Shown: in pieces, positions 26,865 through 35,533 of the stretch | Layout: every line of letters starts with the position of its first letter | Numbering within the stretch: the first letter of the stretch is position 1 | Assembly (NCBI GenBank): GCA_024404495.1 | Contig: JAKSPT010000009.1 | Coordinates: 16,681 to 80,680, forward strand | Origin: Lachnospiraceae bacterium | GTDB lineage: Bacteria > Bacillota > Clostridia > Oscillospirales > CAG-272 | DNA length: 64,000 nucleotides | Reading direction: 5' to 3' | The notes under the pieces: generated by a model | The model's database searches: none | The model's input: only the letters and a program-made list of their open reading frames with translations | Told to the model about the DNA's origin: nothing | Position numbers and translations under genes: made by a program

Positions 26865-27701
26865 ATGTTTCAGACCGAAATCCGCATCAACGATTCCGCC
26901 GTCCTCAAAGCCTTCATTCCGAAGGACGATTTCGACGGCAGACCCCACGGTTCCCCCCGCCCCGCCCTGCTCGTCATTCCGGGCGGCGGCTACGCGATGG
27001 TCTCCGACCGCGAGGACGAGCCCGTGATGCTCCCCTTCCTCGCACACGGTTACTGCGTTTTCTCCCTCCGTTATTCGGTCGGCAAAGCTTCCCTCTTTCC
27101 CCGCCCGCTGATCGAAGCGGCGAAAGCGATGTTTATCATCCGCTCCCACGCTTCCGAATGGAACCTCGATCCCGCCCGCGTTTTTGCCCTCGGTTTTTCC
27201 GCCGGAGGCCATCTGACCGCCTCCCTCGGCACCTTCTGGGATCTTCCCGAGGTGGTCGAAGGCGCCGGCATCCCGCGCGGCTCCGACCGTCCGACCGGCA
27301 TTGTTCTCTGCTATCCCGTCATCTCCTCGGGCGACTGCGGTCACAAAGGCTCTTTCTATAACATTCTCGGCACCACGACCCCCGACGCCGAAGCTCTTGA
27401 CCGCTGGTCGATCGAAAAGCACGTCACCGAAAAGAACGCCCCCGCGTTCTTCTTCCATTCCTCGGACGACAGCGGCGTTCCGGTCGAAAACACCCTCCTC
27501 GCCGCCGCCGCCTACGCGGCGCATCATATTCCCTTTGAGATCCATATTTATCCGTCCGCTCCGCACGGCTCCTCCCTCTGCAGCAAGCTGACCGCCTGCG
27601 GCGTTCCCGGGTTCATCAACGACCGCATGGCGCGTTGGGTCGAGGACGCTTATTCGTGGATGGAGACCGTTCCCTCCCTTACGGATCTCCCCGAACTCTG
27701 A
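26865..27701 (+). CDS. Alpha/beta-hydrolase esterase
   Basis: 278 aa, no signal peptide. The oxyanion motif is IPGGGYAMVS, a HGGG variant; the nucleophile elbow is GFSAGGH; Asp is in FHSSDDSGVPVENT and His in SAPHGSS. This is the pattern of BD-FAE/xylan-acetylesterase-like carboxylesterases, which remove acyl groups from sugars or small esters. It is 37 bp upstream of an SGNH hydrolase, a second esterase-type enzyme, so the two may handle acylated plant glycans together. The exact substrate is unknown. Confidence 0.85.
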   Translation: MFQTEIRINDSAVLKAFIPKDDFDGRPHGSPRPALLVIPGGGYAMVSDREDEPVMLPFLAHGYCVFSLRYSVGKASLFPRPLIEAAKAMFIIRSHASEWNLDPARVFALGFSAGGHLTASLGTFWDLPEVVEGAGIPRGSDRPTGIVLCYPVISSGDCGHKGSFYNILGTTTPDAEALDRWSIEKHVTEKNAPAFFFHSSDDSGVPVENTLLAAAAYAAHHIPFEIHIYPSAPHGSSLCSKLTACGVPGFINDRMARWVEDAYSWMETVPSLTDLPEL

Positions 27702-27738
27702 TTTTCCCCTCAAAAATACAGAAAAGAGGTAACGTATT

Positions 27739-28392
27739 ATGATCCTTTCCAAGCACGATCGCATCGTTTTCGCCGGTGACTCGGTCACCGATATGGGCTC
27801 CGTCAATCCCGTCGGCGAGGGCTTCATGGAGGAACTCGGCAGAAGCTACGTTCACGTCGTTGACGCCCTTCTCTCTGCCGTCTATCCCGATCTCTACATT
27901 CAGGTCACCAACTCCGGCGTCAGCGGCAACAACTCCCGCGATCTTCTCAATCGCTTCGACCGCGACGTCCTCAACCTCAATCCCGACTGGATCTCCATCT
28001 GCATCGGTATCAACGACGTCTGGCGTCAGTTCGACTGCCCCTCTATCCCCCACCGCCACGTTTCTCTCGAAGAGTACGAGCGCAATATGGAATCCATGAT
28101 CTCCCGCGCCGTCGAAAAGGCAAAAGGCGTCTTCGTCATGACTCCCTACTATATGGAGCCCAATCCCGCCGACACCATGCGCGCCCGTATGGAGGAATAC
28201 TGCGACGTCTGCCGCCGCCTCGCCAAGAAGTACGGCGCTACCCTCATCGACCTCCAGAAAATCTTCGCCGATTACTGCACCGTCCGCCACTCCACCTACG
28301 TCGCGTGGGACCGCGTTCACCCGAACCAGACCGGCGCTACCCTCATCGCTCTCGCCTTCCTCAAAGAAATCGGCTTCGAGATCGGGTTTTAA
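27739..28392 (+). CDS. SGNH/GDSL-family hydrolase
   Basis: 217 aa. The four family blocks are visible: block I FAGDSVTDMG with the catalytic Ser, block II SGVSGNNSRDLL, block III CIGINDVW, and block V WDRVHPNQTG with Asp and His. It is a cytoplasmic esterase or deacylase, often acting on acetylated sugars. It forms a pair with the alpha/beta hydrolase upstream. Dispersed repeat copy 2 begins eight bases after the stop codon. Confidence 0.9.
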   Translation: MILSKHDRIVFAGDSVTDMGSVNPVGEGFMEELGRSYVHVVDALLSAVYPDLYIQVTNSGVSGNNSRDLLNRFDRDVLNLNPDWISICIGINDVWRQFDCPSIPHRHVSLEEYERNMESMISRAVEKAKGVFVMTPYYMEPNPADTMRARMEEYCDVCRRLAKKYGATLIDLQKIFADYCTVRHSTYVAWDRVHPNQTGATLIALAFLKEIGFEIGF

Positions 28393-28399
28393 TAGGGAT

Positions 28400-28595
28400 A
28401 CGATGTCCTTTCTCTGAGAGAAAGGACCAAAGAGGCATAAGGGGTAATTCATAACTGGGTTCCTTCGTATGAAGCGCAGCTGTGAGCGCATTTTACAGCG
28501 GCGTCGCTCCGAGGCGATCGGATAATTCTCGGTGTCTTCGCATTGCGCGCTGCTACCCAGTGGTTCGCATAGCGTCGTGTTCGCCTATCGTGCAA
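28400..28595 (+). repeat. Dispersed 3'-end repeat, copy 2 of 3 (left outer arm)
   Basis: It opens with the hairpin 28405-28414/28418-28427 (loop TGA), then CCAAAGAGGCATAAGGGG, a middle part CAGCTGTGAGCGCATTTTAC, and GGTGTCTTCGCATTGCGCGC. It pairs with copy 3 (29000-29195) as an inverted repeat about 195 bp long, and matches copy 1 at both ends. Confidence 0.8.
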
Positions 28596-28626
28596 AATAT
28601 GGAAAGTAACCAACGATAAGAAAGAT

Positions 28627-28654
28627 ATCCCCGTGATCGAAAGATTGCGGGGAT
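28627..28654 (+). terminator. Terminator-like hairpin
   Basis: ATCCCCG (28627-28633) pairs with CGGGGAT (28648-28654) and is followed by TTTTTCT. It lies downstream of repeat copy 2 and could end the transcript of the esterase/SGNH genes. Confidence 0.55.
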
Positions 28655-28695
28655 TTTTCTATGTGTAAAAACTGCGCGAGGAATCAAACTGCGTT

Positions 28696-28890
28696 CGTAG
28701 GGCGGGGCCTTGTGTCCCGCCACGACAGGGGTACGATTGTGCAAGTAATACACTTTGCTCGTCACCGGTCAAATGATACTGCTTTCCCTGAAAAAGCGTT
28801 TTCGTTTCGCATTTTGAATCGTGACGCGCCTCGCGCGCTACTCCGCCTCTTGTCAACCTGTCGCGGCGGGACGCAAGGCCCCGCCCTACG
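28696..28890. repeat. Inner inverted repeat of the 28.4-29.2 kb island
   Basis: The left arm 28696-28730 (CGTAGGGCGGGGCCTTG...) is the near-perfect reverse complement of 28857-28890. The 125 bp between holds no gene. It nests inside the outer inverted repeat formed by copies 2 and 3. Nothing in 28393-29173 looks coding. Confidence 0.8.
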
Positions 28891-28999
28891 GGTGCGGCGG
28901 CACTTTTCGCGTTGCTTTTCGTATATAACAACAGCCTCGCAACTTTTGGTCACGGGGAGAACAAGCCTATCCTTTTTATTCTATCTTATCCTTTTCTGC

Positions 29000-29195
29000 A
29001 CGTTAGGCGAACACTGTGCAGGGCGAACCGCGTCCTAGTAGCACGCAATGCGGAGAAACCGGGAATTACCCGGTCGGTTCGGGGCGTCGTCGCTGTAAAA
29101 TGCGCTCACAGCTGCGCCCCATACGAAGGAACCCAATTATTCTGTCCTCCTTATGCCTCTTTGGTCCTTTCTCTCAGAGAAAGGACACGCATCCC
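29000..29195 (-). repeat. Dispersed 3'-end repeat, copy 3 of 3 (right outer arm)
   Basis: Read leftward it has the same order of blocks as copies 1 and 2. Its opening hairpin (29164-29173/29177-29186) overlaps the end of the HAD gene: the loop TGA at 29174-29176 is that gene's stop codon. Confidence 0.8.
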
Positions 29196-29863
29196 CTTAC
29201 CTGCTCAATCCGCGTCACAACGCGATCGACCCGAAGGTCGGGGCGTTTGGAGGAGGAGGGGTCGAAGAGGATGGAGCGGATACCGGCATTCACGGCACCG
29301 CGCATATCGCTTGTCAGGGAGTCGCCGACGATCCAGGTATTCGCGTCAAAGCCGCCGATAGAGGAAGCAACGCAGTCGAAAAAGCGGATATCGGGCTTCT
29401 CGAAGCCGATGAGATCGGAGATAAAGACGCCGTCGAGGAGGTCGCCGATGCCGGACTTGGCGAGCTTTTTGCGTTGAGCGATGACGGTACCGTTGGTCAC
29501 GCCGTACTGACGGACAGAGGGGTCGTTATGGAAGGAGGTGAGAAGTTCTTTGGCGCCCGGATAGAAGACGCAGGTATCGCCGAGGGCGAGCTGATAGTCG
29601 GCGTTGAAGGGTCCGGCTTTGGCGGGATCGAGACCTTCCGAGGAGAAAAACTCGCGGAAACGTCCGACGAGGACCTCGGGCTTGGTGATCTCGCCGCGCT
29701 CGAGGCGTTCCCAACAGCGGCGGTTGATCGCGGAATAGCGCTTCAGCATCGCGTCGGTGCATTCGCCGAGACCGTGAAGAGCAAAGCAGGCGCGGATCGC
29801 TTCGCGCTCGGCGGCGAGAAAATCGAGCAGGGTACCGTCAATATCCCAGAGAACGGTGATCAT
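29174..29863 (-). CDS. HAD-superfamily hydrolase, YjjG/YfnB-like nucleotidase
   Basis: 229 aa. Motif I is WDIDGTLLDF, motif II GVTNGT, the Lys is in FEKPDIRFFD, and motif IV is WIVGDSLTSDMRGA. A helical cap lies at about residues 17-85. The length and the motif pattern resemble YjjG-type pyrimidine nucleotidases that clear non-canonical nucleotides, though the substrate is not certain. The last residues (GCVSFL) and the stop codon are encoded inside dispersed repeat copy 3, so the original C-terminus may have been altered by the repeat. It follows the DUF4129-like gene by 39 bp. Confidence 0.85.
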   Translation of the reverse strand: MITVLWDIDGTLLDFLAAEREAIRACFALHGLGECTDAMLKRYSAINRRCWERLERGEITKPEVLVGRFREFFSSEGLDPAKAGPFNADYQLALGDTCVFYPGAKELLTSFHNDPSVRQYGVTNGTVIAQRKKLAKSGIGDLLDGVFISDLIGFEKPDIRFFDCVASSIGGFDANTWIVGDSLTSDMRGAVNAGIRSILFDPSSSKRPDLRVDRVVTRIEQVRGCVSFL

Positions 29864-29902
29864 AGGGGGATCTCCTTTGCGGTAAGGATAGGGTGAATCG
29901 GG

Positions 29903-31357
29903 TCAGAGATGGTTTTCGTACCGATCCAGCGCCGCTTCCGCTTCGTGAAGAAGATCGGCGCAGGCGGCGGGATCGGGGTCCTTTTCGGCGTACCGGGTCA
30001 GAATGAAAAGCTCGGTCAGAGCGTTCACGTCGGAGCTGACGGAGGACGCCTTTCTGCGGATCTCGTCGGGGGTATCGGAGGGTCGGATCTTCACGCCGAA
30101 GGACTTCCACATGGAAAGCGTGGCGCGGTAAATGATCCTGATCTTGCCCGCAAGGTCGGTTTCGGGCGTGTAGGCGTCCCGCCACGAGGCTTTTTTCTTC
30201 GATTCGGCGCCGCGCAGGGCGTCGGGATCCATCCGGACCGAGGTGTCAACGTAGTCGGAAAAACCCTCGTCTTCGTCGTCAAGGGGCGCTTCTCTCCAAT
30301 AGTGGAGGGCGTTGCGGAAAAAGTCGAGAAGCTCCGTCCAGAGTTTTTTGAAAAACGCGGTAAAGCTGAAGCGTTTTTCCCCGTTTTTCGGGCGGAAAAA
30401 GATGAAGAAAACGGCGGCGGCAAGCACGAGCGCGATGAAAATGCCGAAGAGGACGCCCATCGTCGGGCTGCTCACCATCGTAAAGTCGTTCCTTCCGAAT
30501 ACCTGACGCGTGAAGAGGCGCTCGGTGTCCTCGTTCGGATCGTCCTGCCAGCCCTGCTTTTTCGTAATGCCCCGCCCGAGGGCGAAAAGGAGCATTCTGC
30601 AAAGCGTCGTCACACCGCCGAGGACGACGAGGGTAAGGAAGAATGCACCGGCAAGAAGCACGCCCGCGACGGCGACTAGACCGACGTTGAAGGTCCGCGT
30701 GCCGAGCCCGGTCACGCCCGAGGTCGTTTTTCCGATCGCGGAGGAGAGGTAGCCCTGATTGCGCACGACGATCACGCAGATCAGCCAGAGCGCGAAGCAG
30801 ACCGACATCAGCCCGGACGGAACGCCGCCGAAGACGACGTTGAGAAGCAGATTGATGAGGAAGGAGACCGCCATCGCGGCGACGGGATTGCCGGCGGTCA
30901 GACGGTAGTAGGGATAGAACCACAGCACCGAGCCGATCGAGGCGGCAAGGGCGGAGAGGCAGAGCACGAAGAAGGGGACGATGGAATTCTTATCGTAGAG
31001 GACGCCCTTCGTCGCGTCGGCGTAGAGCCGCATCCCGGTTTTGGAAAGGAAGAAGAAGAGCAGACCCACGCAGACCGAGAGGAGGATCGGCAGCGCCGCC
31101 TTGACGGGGTCGAAGCATTTTTCGGTCTCCTCGTAGCCGCCGCGCTCCTCGACGCGCACGGTATGGGTCATTTTGCCGTACGCCGCCTGCATTCCGTAGC
31201 CGACCGCAAAGAGGATCGGCGGCAGAAGAAGGGCGACCGGCAGGGACCACGTTCCGAAGGCGTGGTAGAGAACGGTGCGGAACCACGGGATCACGCAGAA
31301 GCAGAAGGCGCAGACCGAGGCGAGCTTTAAGAGGCGGGCAAACTTCGTTTCGTTCAT
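29903..31357 (-). CDS. Multi-pass membrane protein with a DUF4129-like C-terminal domain
   Basis: 484 aa. There are about seven membrane segments in the first 330 residues and then a cytoplasmic domain (WRDAYTPETDLAGKIRIIYRA split here as LAGKIRIIYRATLSMW, and PSDTPDEIRRKASS). This C-terminal pattern, an R-x-x-Y helix followed by TP-x-E, is that of DUF4129, which usually ends TgpA-type transglutaminases in MoxR/DUF58 operons. No transglutaminase core is present. It overlaps the DUF58 gene by four bases (ATGA). Confidence 0.65.
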   Translation of the reverse strand: MNETKFARLLKLASVCAFCFCVIPWFRTVLYHAFGTWSLPVALLLPPILFAVGYGMQAAYGKMTHTVRVEERGGYEETEKCFDPVKAALPILLSVCVGLLFFFLSKTGMRLYADATKGVLYDKNSIVPFFVLCLSALAASIGSVLWFYPYYRLTAGNPVAAMAVSFLINLLLNVVFGGVPSGLMSVCFALWLICVIVVRNQGYLSSAIGKTTSGVTGLGTRTFNVGLVAVAGVLLAGAFFLTLVVLGGVTTLCRMLLFALGRGITKKQGWQDDPNEDTERLFTRQVFGRNDFTMVSSPTMGVLFGIFIALVLAAAVFFIFFRPKNGEKRFSFTAFFKKLWTELLDFFRNALHYWREAPLDDEDEGFSDYVDTSVRMDPDALRGAESKKKASWRDAYTPETDLAGKIRIIYRATLSMWKSFGVKIRPSDTPDEIRRKASSVSSDVNALTELFILTRYAEKDPDPAACADLLHEAEAALDRYENHL

Positions 31358-32571
31358 GAGAGCACCTCCCCCCGGTGGGTCCGGAACGCGACGGGAACGT
31401 CGGGCGGAATGGCTGCGGCGTTGCGGTTGCCGCCGGTCACGTAGAAGGAAACGCTGATCCCGGCGCGGCGCATCATTTCGTGAAAGACGAGCATTCTTTC
31501 GTCAAGATAGGAGGTGATGAAAACGAGATTGCCGCCGCGCGCGAACCTTGCGGGATCGGAGACGATGAGATCCATCATTTCCTCGGCACGGCAGGAAAAC
31601 GCCATCGGAAGGGCGGCGAGGAGGCGGAGCGTTTCAAGGGTGTCTTCCCTGCCCCGGTACTCGCGGGTGATCATCAGGCGCTGATCGGCGACCCCTTCAA
31701 AAGCGGGATCGAGATGCGCGTCGAGCCCGTCCGATGGGGCGTTGATAAAGAGGCGCGCGGGCTGCCGCTTTGCCGCGAGGCGGTCGAGGACCGACGCCGC
31801 GACCGTGATGCAGAGCTCCACCGTGTTCGGGTCGCCGGGAACGCCGGGATTCTGCTCGACCGCGCGGGACTGCATATTCAGAACGATATTGAAGCATTCC
31901 TTTTCGGAATACTCTTCAAGATTGGTCATAAGCTGCCCGTGCACGGCGGTCGATTTCCAGTTCACACGGTTCAGCGGGTCACCGGGGACGTATTCGCGCG
32001 TCCCGCAGATGCGGGTCGGGTCGGTGAGAAGACCGCGCGGAACGGTCGTTTCACCGTCGGTCTCGTCGGTGAAGGTGAAGAGCTTCTGCAGATCGATCGT
32101 GCGCGGGAGGACGGTGACCGTGTTTTCACGGTCGGGGGTCAGCTCGACGCGCTTGGATTCCACGTCGGTCCCGAAGAGGTCGCCCGCGATGATGAGCGCG
32201 CCTTTTGGGGTATAGACGCCGCGTTTCACGCAGGAAACGCGCCAGCGGCGGCTGATCGTTTCCCCGCCGTGCAGGGCAAAAACGCTCGACGCGGAGGCGC
32301 TGAGCTTCACTTTTCCCCTGTTTTTCCCCTGCTTTTCGTGCAGACGGAAAGAAAGCCCCTCGGGCAGCTCCGCCTCCACACGGGCGTTCGGAAGCGGGAG
32401 GGATTTGCCGTTTTCCAGCTCCTCGTAGAGAAAGACGTCCTCTCCCTCAAAGACCTCGGACGTACTCATACGGACGCGGTAACGGAGGGAATCGAAGGCG
32501 TGACGGGTGAAAAGTCTGCTTTGCAGCAGATAGACGAGGAGCGCCGCAAGTGCGATCGCAAGAAAGATCAT
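31354..32571 (-). CDS. DUF58 domain protein
   Basis: 405 aa. A short membrane anchor is at residues 3-16. Beta-rich domains follow, then the DUF58 signature PGDPLNRVNWKSTAVHGQLMT and a vWA-like C-terminal half. DUF58 proteins are partners of MoxR AAA ATPases; the complex probably assembles or inserts metal into membrane-linked proteins. It lies 19 bp downstream of moxR-like and overlaps the next gene by four bases. Confidence 0.88.
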   Translation of the reverse strand: MIFLAIALAALLVYLLQSRLFTRHAFDSLRYRVRMSTSEVFEGEDVFLYEELENGKSLPLPNARVEAELPEGLSFRLHEKQGKNRGKVKLSASASSVFALHGGETISRRWRVSCVKRGVYTPKGALIIAGDLFGTDVESKRVELTPDRENTVTVLPRTIDLQKLFTFTDETDGETTVPRGLLTDPTRICGTREYVPGDPLNRVNWKSTAVHGQLMTNLEEYSEKECFNIVLNMQSRAVEQNPGVPGDPNTVELCITVAASVLDRLAAKRQPARLFINAPSDGLDAHLDPAFEGVADQRLMITREYRGREDTLETLRLLAALPMAFSCRAEEMMDLIVSDPARFARGGNLVFITSYLDERMLVFHEMMRRAGISVSFYVTGGNRNAAAIPPDVPVAFRTHRGEVLS

Positions 32572-32590
32572 CGTCTGTTTCCTTTATCTT

Positions 32591-33538
32591 TCAGATAGGC
32601 GCGGGAACGGTATCGAGGATGCTCTGCAGAATGGTCTCGTTCGAGCTGACGAGGCGGACGGTGTTCTGCGAGCGGGAGATGATGCGGTGCGAGAGGACGG
32701 GAAGCGCGACCGCCTTCACGTCGTCGGGGAGGACGTAATCCCTGCCCGAAAGCGCCGCCCACGCCTGCGAGGCGCGGGTGAGGGCAAGCGTTCCGCGCGG
32801 GCTGACCCCGAGGCGGATCGCGTCGTTATGGCGGGTGGCGTCGGAAAGGGCGACGAGGTAATCGCGAACGGCGCCGCTGACCGTGACCTTTTTCACGGCG
32901 CGCGAGGCTTCGAGAATCTCGCTCTTTTGGCAGACCGGGGTCAGGGAGGCAAGCGGGCTTTCCTCCATATAATTACCGATCATCAGTTTTTCGCTCGCGT
33001 TGTCGGGATAGCCGAGCGACAGCTTCATAAAGAATCGGTCGATCTGCGCCTCGGGGAGCGGGAAGGTCCCCTGCGACTCGACCGGGTTCTGCGTGGCGAT
33101 GACGAGGAAGGGCTCCTCCATCGGGTAGGTCACGCCGTCGACCGTGGTCTGACGCTCCTCCATACATTCGAGGAGGGCGGACTGGGTACGGGGCGTGGTG
33201 CGGTTGATCTCGTCGGCGATGACGATGTTCGTGAAGATGGGACCGGGGCGGAAGACGAATTCGCCGGTCTTCTGCTGATAGAAGTTGATACCGGTGAGGT
33301 CGGAGGGCAGAAGGTCGGGGGTGAACTGGACGCGCTTGCTGCCGCAGTCCACCGACCTTGCGAGGGCGCGGGCGAGGGAGGTCTTGCCGGTGCCCGGAAT
33401 GTCATCCATCAGGACGTGACCGCCGCAGAGCAGCGCGCAGAGAAGCAGGCGGACCTTGTCCCCCTTGCCGTAAACGACTTTTTCCACGTTTGCCGTGATC
33501 CTGTCCGCGAGCGCGCGGACGGCGGTGATATCTGCCAT
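32591..33538 (-). CDS. MoxR-family AAA+ ATPase
   Basis: 315 aa. Walker A is DIPGTGKTSLA, Walker B VIADEINRTTPRTQSAL, sensor 1 ATQNPVE with GTFPLPEAQIDRF, and a lid domain ends the protein (GVSPRGTLALTRASQAWA). MoxR ATPases remodel partner proteins, here most likely the DUF58 and membrane proteins encoded downstream. It is the first gene of a four-gene leftward operon with a consensus promoter at 33569-33597. Confidence 0.93.
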   Translation of the reverse strand: MADITAVRALADRITANVEKVVYGKGDKVRLLLCALLCGGHVLMDDIPGTGKTSLARALARSVDCGSKRVQFTPDLLPSDLTGINFYQQKTGEFVFRPGPIFTNIVIADEINRTTPRTQSALLECMEERQTTVDGVTYPMEEPFLVIATQNPVESQGTFPLPEAQIDRFFMKLSLGYPDNASEKLMIGNYMEESPLASLTPVCQKSEILEASRAVKKVTVSGAVRDYLVALSDATRHNDAIRLGVSPRGTLALTRASQAWAALSGRDYVLPDDVKAVALPVLSHRIISRSQNTVRLVSSNETILQSILDTVPAPI

Positions 33539-33568
33539 TTCGATCAGCTCCGTTTTCGTTTTTTTCTT

Positions 33569-33597
33569 ATTCTATCATAGAACGTTCCTACTGTCAA
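33569..33597 (-). promoter_or_regulatory. Promoter of the MoxR operon
   Basis: Read leftward: -35 TTGACA (33592-33597), 17-bp spacer, -10 TAGAAT (33569-33574) with an extended TGA. Confidence 0.85.
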
Positions 33598-33600
33598 GCA

Positions 33601-33960
33601 ATCTTCAAAAAGCAGCGGTTCCGGTGAGCCCTGCGGGATCGCCGGCAGTAAAGCGGACGACAACGCGGTACAATCCCTCAGGCGCCGAGCGGGAGCTCCC
33701 GCGGATCCGAAGGAAACCAAAGGAGCCTTGGGCTCACCGAAATTGCTGACGCAGAGGAAAGAGCAATGGCTGCAGCAAATCCATATCTGTTTCCGGGAAG
33801 CGAACGTTACAATGGGCTCCCTTGTGTAGAGGAAGCTGTCAGCCGGAGGCTGACCGAGGGATTGTACTCCGGGCGCGTAACCGCAGCCGTTGTCCGAAGA
33901 GATTTCGCCTCGTTCTTTTCCGTTTCCCTTCTCTCTATGGGACACCTCATCCGCCGCTGA
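33601..33960. repeat. Mosaic of short inverted repeats in a gene-free stretch
   Basis: GGTGAGCCC (33623-33631) is inverted at 33730-33738, and GTACAATCCCTC (33668-33679) is inverted at 33856-33867. A further stem GTCAGCC/GGCTGAC lies near 33838-33853. The text TTGTGTAGAGGAAGCTG...GAGGGATTGTAC resembles a repeat I recall as common in Oscillospiraceae genomes; this is memory, not a search. I see no gene in 33601-34050. Confidence 0.6.
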
Positions 33961-34051
33961 CGCGGTCTCCCTACGGCAGCGCTCAAAAACCGGCGGGAAA
34001 GCACGGCTTCATTTCCGCCGGTGTTACGGAGAAAAAGAGCGGCTTTCCCCA

Positions 34052-34080
34052 TTGATTTTTAAGCCGTAATATGGTACAAT
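34052..34080 (+). promoter_or_regulatory. Promoter of uxaC
   Basis: -35 TTGATT (34052-34057), 17-bp spacer, -10 TACAAT (34075-34080) with extended TGG. A GGAGGA site precedes the ATG. Confidence 0.8.
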
Positions 34081-34113
34081 AGAAAAAAAGCAATCAACAA
34101 CGGAGGACCCGAT

Positions 34114-35526
34114 ATGAAACCCTTTATGGACGAAAACTTTCTGCTTTCCACCGACACGGCGAAAACGCTGTACCATACCTGCGCCGAAAACCTGCCGATC
34201 CTCGATTATCACTGCCACGTCAGCCCGCGCGAAATCGCGGAGAACAGGACGTTTTCCAATATCGCGGAGGTCTGGCTCGGCGGCGACCACTATAAATGGC
34301 GCGCGATGCGCTCCTGCGGCGTCGACGAGCGCTATATCACCGGCGACGCTGCCGATTACGAAAAATTCCTCGCTTACGCGACCGTTATGCCGAAGCTGAT
34401 CGGCAACCCGCTTTATCATTGGTCCCACCTCGAGCTGAAGCGCTATTTCGACTGCGATCTTCCCCTCTCGGCTTCCACCGCCGACGAAATCTGGGCGATC
34501 ACCGGCGAAAAACTCGCTTCCCACGATTTTTCGGTTCACGGCATTCTGAAAAAGTCGAACGTCGAGGCGCTCTGCACGACCGACGACCCGATCGACTCGC
34601 TTGAATATCACCGTGCGATCAAGGCCTCCGACCTCGAAACCGACGTTTATCCCGCCTTCCGCCCCGATAAGGGTCTGAACTGCAACCGCAAGGGCTATAC
34701 CGCCTATATCGCTTCGCTCGCGAAGGCTGCGGGAATGAAGATCGCTTCCCTTGCCGACCTGAAGGACGCCTACGCAAAGCGCATCGCCTTCTTCAACGAA
34801 AACGGCTGCCGCACCGCCGACCACGGCATCGACGAGCAGATCCCCTTCGCGCCCGACGCGACCGAAAACGACGTGGACGCCATCTTCCGCGCCGCGCTCG
34901 CTTCCGACGGGAACGTGACGGTCGCCGACGCAGACCGCTTCCGTACCTATATGCTCCGCTTCTTCGGCGCGGAATACAAAAAATACGGTTGGATCATGCA
35001 GATCCACTTCGGGCCGCTCCGCAACGTCAATAAGGCAGCCTTCCGCGTCCTCGGACCGGACAGCGGCTACGACGTCATCGGCGGCAGATCCTCGATCACC
35101 GAGCTCGCCGGCCTCCTCGATTTCCTCCGCCGCTCGGATTCCCTTCCCAAAACCATCGTCTATTCGATCAATCCGGCGGATAACGCCCCCCTCGCCGCGC
35201 TGATCGGCGCGTTTCAGGAGCGCGGGGAGGACGGGCTTCCCACCCTCTATCAGGGCAGCGCGTGGTGGTTCAACGACCACATCCACGGGATGCGCGAGCA
35301 GCTCACGGTCTACGCCGCCGACAGCGCCCTCGGCTTCTTCCCCGGAATGCTGACCGACTCCCGCAGCTTCCTCTCCTATCCCCGCCACGAATACTTCCGC
35401 CGCATCCTCTGCGACCTCGTCGGCGGCTGGGCGGAGGACGGGCAGATCCCGCTCGACTGGGAAATGCTCGGCGACCTCGTCTCCGATATCAGCTACTGCA
35501 ACGTAAAGAACCTGTTCCATATCTGA
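34114..35526 (+). CDS. uxaC: Glucuronate/galacturonate isomerase UxaC
   Basis: 470 aa, full length. It has the metal-binding start LPILDYHCHVSPREIAENR, QIHFGPLRN in the middle and WWFNDHIHGM near the C-terminus. It interconverts D-glucuronate and D-fructuronate, or D-galacturonate and D-tagaturonate, the first cytoplasmic step for pectin- and glucuronoxylan-derived uronic acids. It has its own promoter and terminator and stands alone; the rest of the uronate pathway is not in the window. Confidence 0.96.
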   Translation: MKPFMDENFLLSTDTAKTLYHTCAENLPILDYHCHVSPREIAENRTFSNIAEVWLGGDHYKWRAMRSCGVDERYITGDAADYEKFLAYATVMPKLIGNPLYHWSHLELKRYFDCDLPLSASTADEIWAITGEKLASHDFSVHGILKKSNVEALCTTDDPIDSLEYHRAIKASDLETDVYPAFRPDKGLNCNRKGYTAYIASLAKAAGMKIASLADLKDAYAKRIAFFNENGCRTADHGIDEQIPFAPDATENDVDAIFRAALASDGNVTVADADRFRTYMLRFFGAEYKKYGWIMQIHFGPLRNVNKAAFRVLGPDSGYDVIGGRSSITELAGLLDFLRRSDSLPKTIVYSINPADNAPLAALIGAFQERGEDGLPTLYQGSAWWFNDHIHGMREQLTVYAADSALGFFPGMLTDSRSFLSYPRHEYFRRILCDLVGGWAEDGQIPLDWEMLGDLVSDISYCNVKNLFHI

Positions 35527-35533
35527 AAAAACG

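Noticed and set aside
28553..29038. Several overlapping small frames in the 28.4-29.2 kb island
   Set aside because: They read through nested inverted repeats on both strands and resemble each other only because the DNA is inverted; none has a ribosome site.
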